Assembly (NCBI RefSeq): GCF_025913575.1
Contig: NZ_CP109785.1
Location: 1,860,001 to 1,924,000 of the forward strand
Length of the DNA stretch: 64,000 nt
Direction: 5' to 3'
Source: Halocatena marina
Lineage (GTDB): Archaea; Halobacteriota; Halobacteria; Halobacteriales; Haloarculaceae
The position numbers were made by a program, and so were the translations under genes. Shown one piece after another: positions 61,518 to 64,000 of this stretch. Every line of letters begins with the position of its first letter. Position 1 is the stretch's first letter. Under the pieces are notes generated by a model. The model had not been told where the DNA came from. It did no database searches and saw only the letters and a program-made list of their open reading frames with translations.

Positions 61518-62462
61518 GATCACGTAACCAGAAAATGAGCGATGCCGTAGCCGAAGGGTTCACGAACATTCTGTCGCCGCGAACGGCACAACGATAGCGC
61601 CGGTCCGTTTTACGACACCGAACGTTCATTTTACGGTTAGCTTACGATCTTACACCTGTAACGCTCGTTTCGCACACGATTCGTCGGTTATGACTGCGAG
61701 AGAGTGATATTATTCCTCGATCATTAGTCCAAAAATGTGTAGTAGCGAATACGAATTGGAGTGAACAAGTGCATGTGTCAACTCTGAATGATGTCTCCAT
61801 CCTCAAATCGAGGACCAACGATCGTGGAACCTTTTCGGAAAAATGTGAGTTTTCCGTGAGAAGGACAGAACGATGCTGTATGCGCTACTGAGGGTGAATT
61901 CACTATGGATGAGTGTGCATTCATTAGACGATTGGTGCATCACGAAACGGCCACTCACAAGTCCGAAGATGATGAGTTGCACCCAAGATCTGAATTGCTC
62001 GTAAAAATAAAGACACAGATCAAGATTGGAGTTAGAGACGATTGGATGGTTAGGTGCTTCACGGTGACAACAGAGCCGCCAAACTGGCTGAGAGTAGTCT
62101 TCGAACAGGGGTCCACATAACGGCACTCATATTCTGCGATCGTAGAGAAATCCTACGATTGTGCGGTAGTATCGAAAGATATCACAGTTGGACCGAGAAG
62201 TGTTCACCACAAGAAGAGAAGATGATCGAACCTTCGAGCTCGTTTATATAACGTTAGCTGGCCATCGATTGAAATTCATCACGTAATCGCCCTACAGCAG
62301 GTGCGAAGATAATTTTAATTCATTTTCCCTCAGACCACCGATCCGAAATTGCGATGTAATCTGATTCGCAGAGATCCAACGGGTCGTGTCGTTTCAAGAT
62401 GACAGTGACGGCACACCCACGCCACGTTTCTTTACTATCGATGCCGTCTGTAATAGACACAG
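61518..62462. other. 945-bp gene-poor region
   Basis: No supported gene. Frames at 61905-62120 (plus) and 61803-62126 (minus) overlap each other and show no known domain; they may be decayed remnants. A degenerate TTACG-N10-TGTAA site lies at 61642-61661. Sequence is AT-rich from about 62210 to 62350. Confidence 0.5.
61642..61661 (+). repeat. Degenerate dyad with TTACG/TGTAA arms
   Basis: TTACGATCTTACACCTGTAA keeps the spacing and one arm of the dispersed dyad; the other arm has one change and the centre differs. It lies 125 bases after the Gfo/Idh/MocA stop. Confidence 0.3.
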
Positions 62463-63647
62463 ATGGGTGCAGTACTGATCGGTTACGGCGAAACGAGTGT
62501 CGGAGAGGCAGTCGGCTGCGGATACGAAGCTCTGAATATGTGGGCGACCCGCGAAGCGTTGAGTGATACCGGGCTTGAGCCGGACGATATTGATGGACTC
62601 ATCGCCAGTGCGCCGTTTCGATCGGAGCGTTTTCCGCTTCCTCGCCTGATCGAACACCTCGGATTGGCTCCGTTACAGTTTGCAGAACTAACTGGCCTTG
62701 GTGGTGCATCCCACGTGAACTCGATTAAACGAGCGACAGCGGCAGTCGAAACCGGTCGGGCAGAAACCGTGCTCGTCGTTGCCGCGGATGCGCTCTCCTC
62801 AGAGGTAGGACCGTCGACAGTCATCGAATCGTTGGCCGAAAGCGTTGGTACGTTCGAGGATCCCGCAAACATCGTCCCATCGCTCTATGCACATGTTGCA
62901 AACTGGCACATCGATACGTTCGGAACGACACGAAAACAGCTCGCCGAGGTAGCGTCTATCGCGTACGAGCACGCATCGATGCAGCGACCGGATCGGGTAC
63001 ACGAGACTGAGACGAAATCGGCAGATGAGATCCTCGACTCACCCATGATCTCAACACCGCTGACAGCGGATCAATGCGCTCTCATCTCCGATGGAGGCGC
63101 GGCATTCATCGTGACGACCGAAGCAAACGCAGAGCGCCTCGATAGGGAAAGCCGAGGTAACAGCGAGCGCCCTCCAGTTCGGCTAGTAGGGTTCGGAGCG
63201 CAACACACGCACGATCACCTCACACAAATGCCGACGTTCGGTGAAACAGGCGCTGTAAAAGCAGGTCAGCAGGCGATGACCGAAGCGGATGTCACCCACG
63301 ACGAGATCGACCTCCTCGAAATCTACGACTGTTTTACGATCACCGTTCTTCGGATCGTCGAAGATCTCGGGTTTTGCGAGCTCGGCGACGGCGGTTCCCT
63401 CATCGAAAGTGGCGACCTCCGGCTCTCTGGAAAATGGCCGCTCAACACCCACGGTGGGGCGCTCGCACAAGCACATCCCGGAATGCCGAGCGGAATATTC
63501 CACATCACTGAAACAATCCGCCAACTCCAAGGACGGGCCGAGGCGACACAGGTAGAAGACGCGTCGACAGCGCTTGTGCACGGAAACGGTGGGGTTTTCT
63601 CGACACAGGCGGTTGCGGTACTCGAACGGGGTGATACCCGTGACTAA
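62463..63647 (+). CDS. Thiolase-fold protein, nucleophile position not Cys
   Basis: 394 residues of the SCP-2-type thiolase-like group. The fold is visible from SVGEAVGCGYEALNMWATREALSDTGLEPDDIDGLIASA onward. The region where thiolases carry the nucleophilic Cys (ACASG-like) reads ELTGLGGASHVNSIKRA, with no Cys. The C-terminal His motif is present (NTHGGALAQAHPGMPSG). This pattern, together with a DUF35 partner gene overlapping by eight bases, resembles the Ltp2-type retro-aldolases rather than acyl-transferring thiolases. The substrate is unknown, probably an acyl-CoA with a branched or hydroxylated chain. Confidence 0.88.
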   Translation: MGAVLIGYGETSVGEAVGCGYEALNMWATREALSDTGLEPDDIDGLIASAPFRSERFPLPRLIEHLGLAPLQFAELTGLGGASHVNSIKRATAAVETGRAETVLVVAADALSSEVGPSTVIESLAESVGTFEDPANIVPSLYAHVANWHIDTFGTTRKQLAEVASIAYEHASMQRPDRVHETETKSADEILDSPMISTPLTADQCALISDGGAAFIVTTEANAERLDRESRGNSERPPVRLVGFGAQHTHDHLTQMPTFGETGAVKAGQQAMTEADVTHDEIDLLEIYDCFTITVLRIVEDLGFCELGDGGSLIESGDLRLSGKWPLNTHGGALAQAHPGMPSGIFHITETIRQLQGRAEATQVEDASTALVHGNGGVFSTQAVAVLERGDTRD

Positions 63648-64000
63648 CCGACCGATGCCGTCGGCGACAACCGATCACGAACGGCAGTACTGGCAACGGG
63701 TGGCAGACGGAGATGTCTGCATCGTGCGCTGTCACGCTTGTGGCAGTGCGAGTCATCCTCCACGACGATACTGTCCGGTCTGCTACTCCGATGATTGGAC
63801 GTTCGAATCGATCACGGGAACTGGTACCGTCTACGGCCATACCTGCATTCACCGACCTACACGGACGTTCGAGGCGGATGCACCCCTCGTTTCGGCCATC
63901 GTTACGTTAGACGAAGGGCCACGGCTCATGGGACAGGTTGATTGTGATCCAGCGGCGATCGAGGTGGGACGTCGCGTCTGCCTCGACACATCGACGCTTT
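63640..64000 (+). CDS. DUF35 OB-fold Zn-ribbon protein, truncated by window edge
   Basis: At least 120 residues; the gene runs past base 64000. The GTG at 63640 or the ATG at 63655 may start it. The N-terminal helix (HERQYWQRVADGDVCIVRC) is followed by a zinc ribbon with CHACG and CPVC pairs, then the OB-fold start (GTGTVYGHTCIHRP). DUF35 proteins partner thiolase-fold enzymes and shape their active site. Overlap with the thiolase-fold gene by eight bases supports a complex between the two products. Confidence 0.9.
   Translation, partial: MTNRPMPSATTDHERQYWQRVADGDVCIVRCHACGSASHPPRRYCPVCYSDDWTFESITGTGTVYGHTCIHRPTRTFEADAPLVSAIVTLDEGPRLMGQVDCDPAAIEVGRRVCLDTSTL

Noticed and set aside
61803..62126. 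Overlapping plus and minus frames that might be a transposase remnant
   Set aside because: I could not identify a DDE motif, terminal inverted repeats or target duplication, so calling an insertion sequence would be unsupported.
62140..62160. A further half-copy of the dispersed dyad
   Set aside because: Only the right half (CCTACGATTGT) matches; the left arm is absent, so chance cannot be excluded.
1..64000. tRNA, rRNA, CRISPR arrays or intact mobile elements
   Set aside because: I looked for tRNA T-loop patterns, regularly spaced repeats and transposase motifs in all gene-free regions and saw none.

Overview
The window is haloarchaeal chromosome or large secondary replicon. Its proteins are strongly acidic (rich in Asp and Glu). 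Secreted proteins carry twin-arginine (Tat) signals. Many starts lie 25-30 bases downstream of a TATA-like box, which suggests leaderless transcripts. Basal-machinery genes are archaeal (a TFB and an Orc1/Cdc6). I see no rRNA, tRNA, CRISPR array or intact insertion sequence. Nearly everything is accessory catabolism and transport, arranged in three blocks with a housekeeping-like stretch between.

Block 1 (1-8.5 kb) is an acyl-CoA degradation island: a truncated esterase, a winged-helix protein, an acyl-CoA dehydrogenase, an AMP-forming acyl-CoA ligase, a biotin-dependent carboxyltransferase with an extra N-terminal domain, a 2,4-dienoyl-CoA-reductase-like SDR, a BKACE-type beta-keto acid cleavage enzyme and an enoyl-CoA hydratase. 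A stand-alone TFB paralogue (9.1-10.1 kb) follows, with an unusual promoter dyad.

Block 2 (10.7-31.8 kb) is amino-acid and compatible-solute catabolism. An IclR regulator faces a RidA protein. Then come a diaminobutyrate-type class III aminotransferase, an aldehyde dehydrogenase, a 2-hydroxyacid dehydrogenase, an M20 amidohydrolase coupled to a threonine ammonia-lyase, a second class III aminotransferase, an M24 enzyme that closely resembles ectoine hydrolase, and a BCCT carrier. Together these can be read as an archaeal ectoine-degradation route: uptake, ring opening, deacetylation, transamination to aspartate semialdehyde, then oxidation to aspartate. Thioredoxin and gamma-glutamyltransferase follow, then a DapA-like aldolase, a DUF1537 kinase and a PdxA-family dehydrogenase (a likely tetronate route), and TenA.

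The middle stretch (31.9-41.5 kb) holds a CPA2 antiporter with UspA domains, membrane proteins, a Tat-exported protein, a zinc-ribbon microprotein, a GT-C-like glycosyltransferase, a DUF4177 protein and two tandem paralogues of an unrecognised membrane protein family.

Block 3 (42.1-61.5 kb) is a sugar or amino-sugar island: an MFS carrier, glucose dehydrogenase, a SelA-fold glucosaminate-lyase-like enzyme, two TIM-barrel isomerases, six Gfo/Idh/MocA proteins, a PIG-L deacetylase and a complete ABC sugar importer. An Orc1/Cdc6 gene with a possible origin box sits inside it. A plausible joint function is deacetylation and oxidation of an N-acetylated amino sugar to a 2-keto-3-deoxy acid. The window ends in a thiolase-fold protein without the usual nucleophile, paired with a DUF35 partner.

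A 20-bp near-palindrome, consensus TTACAAGCATACGTCTGTAA, recurs in four widely spaced intergenic regions, with further degenerate copies. I do not recognise it.
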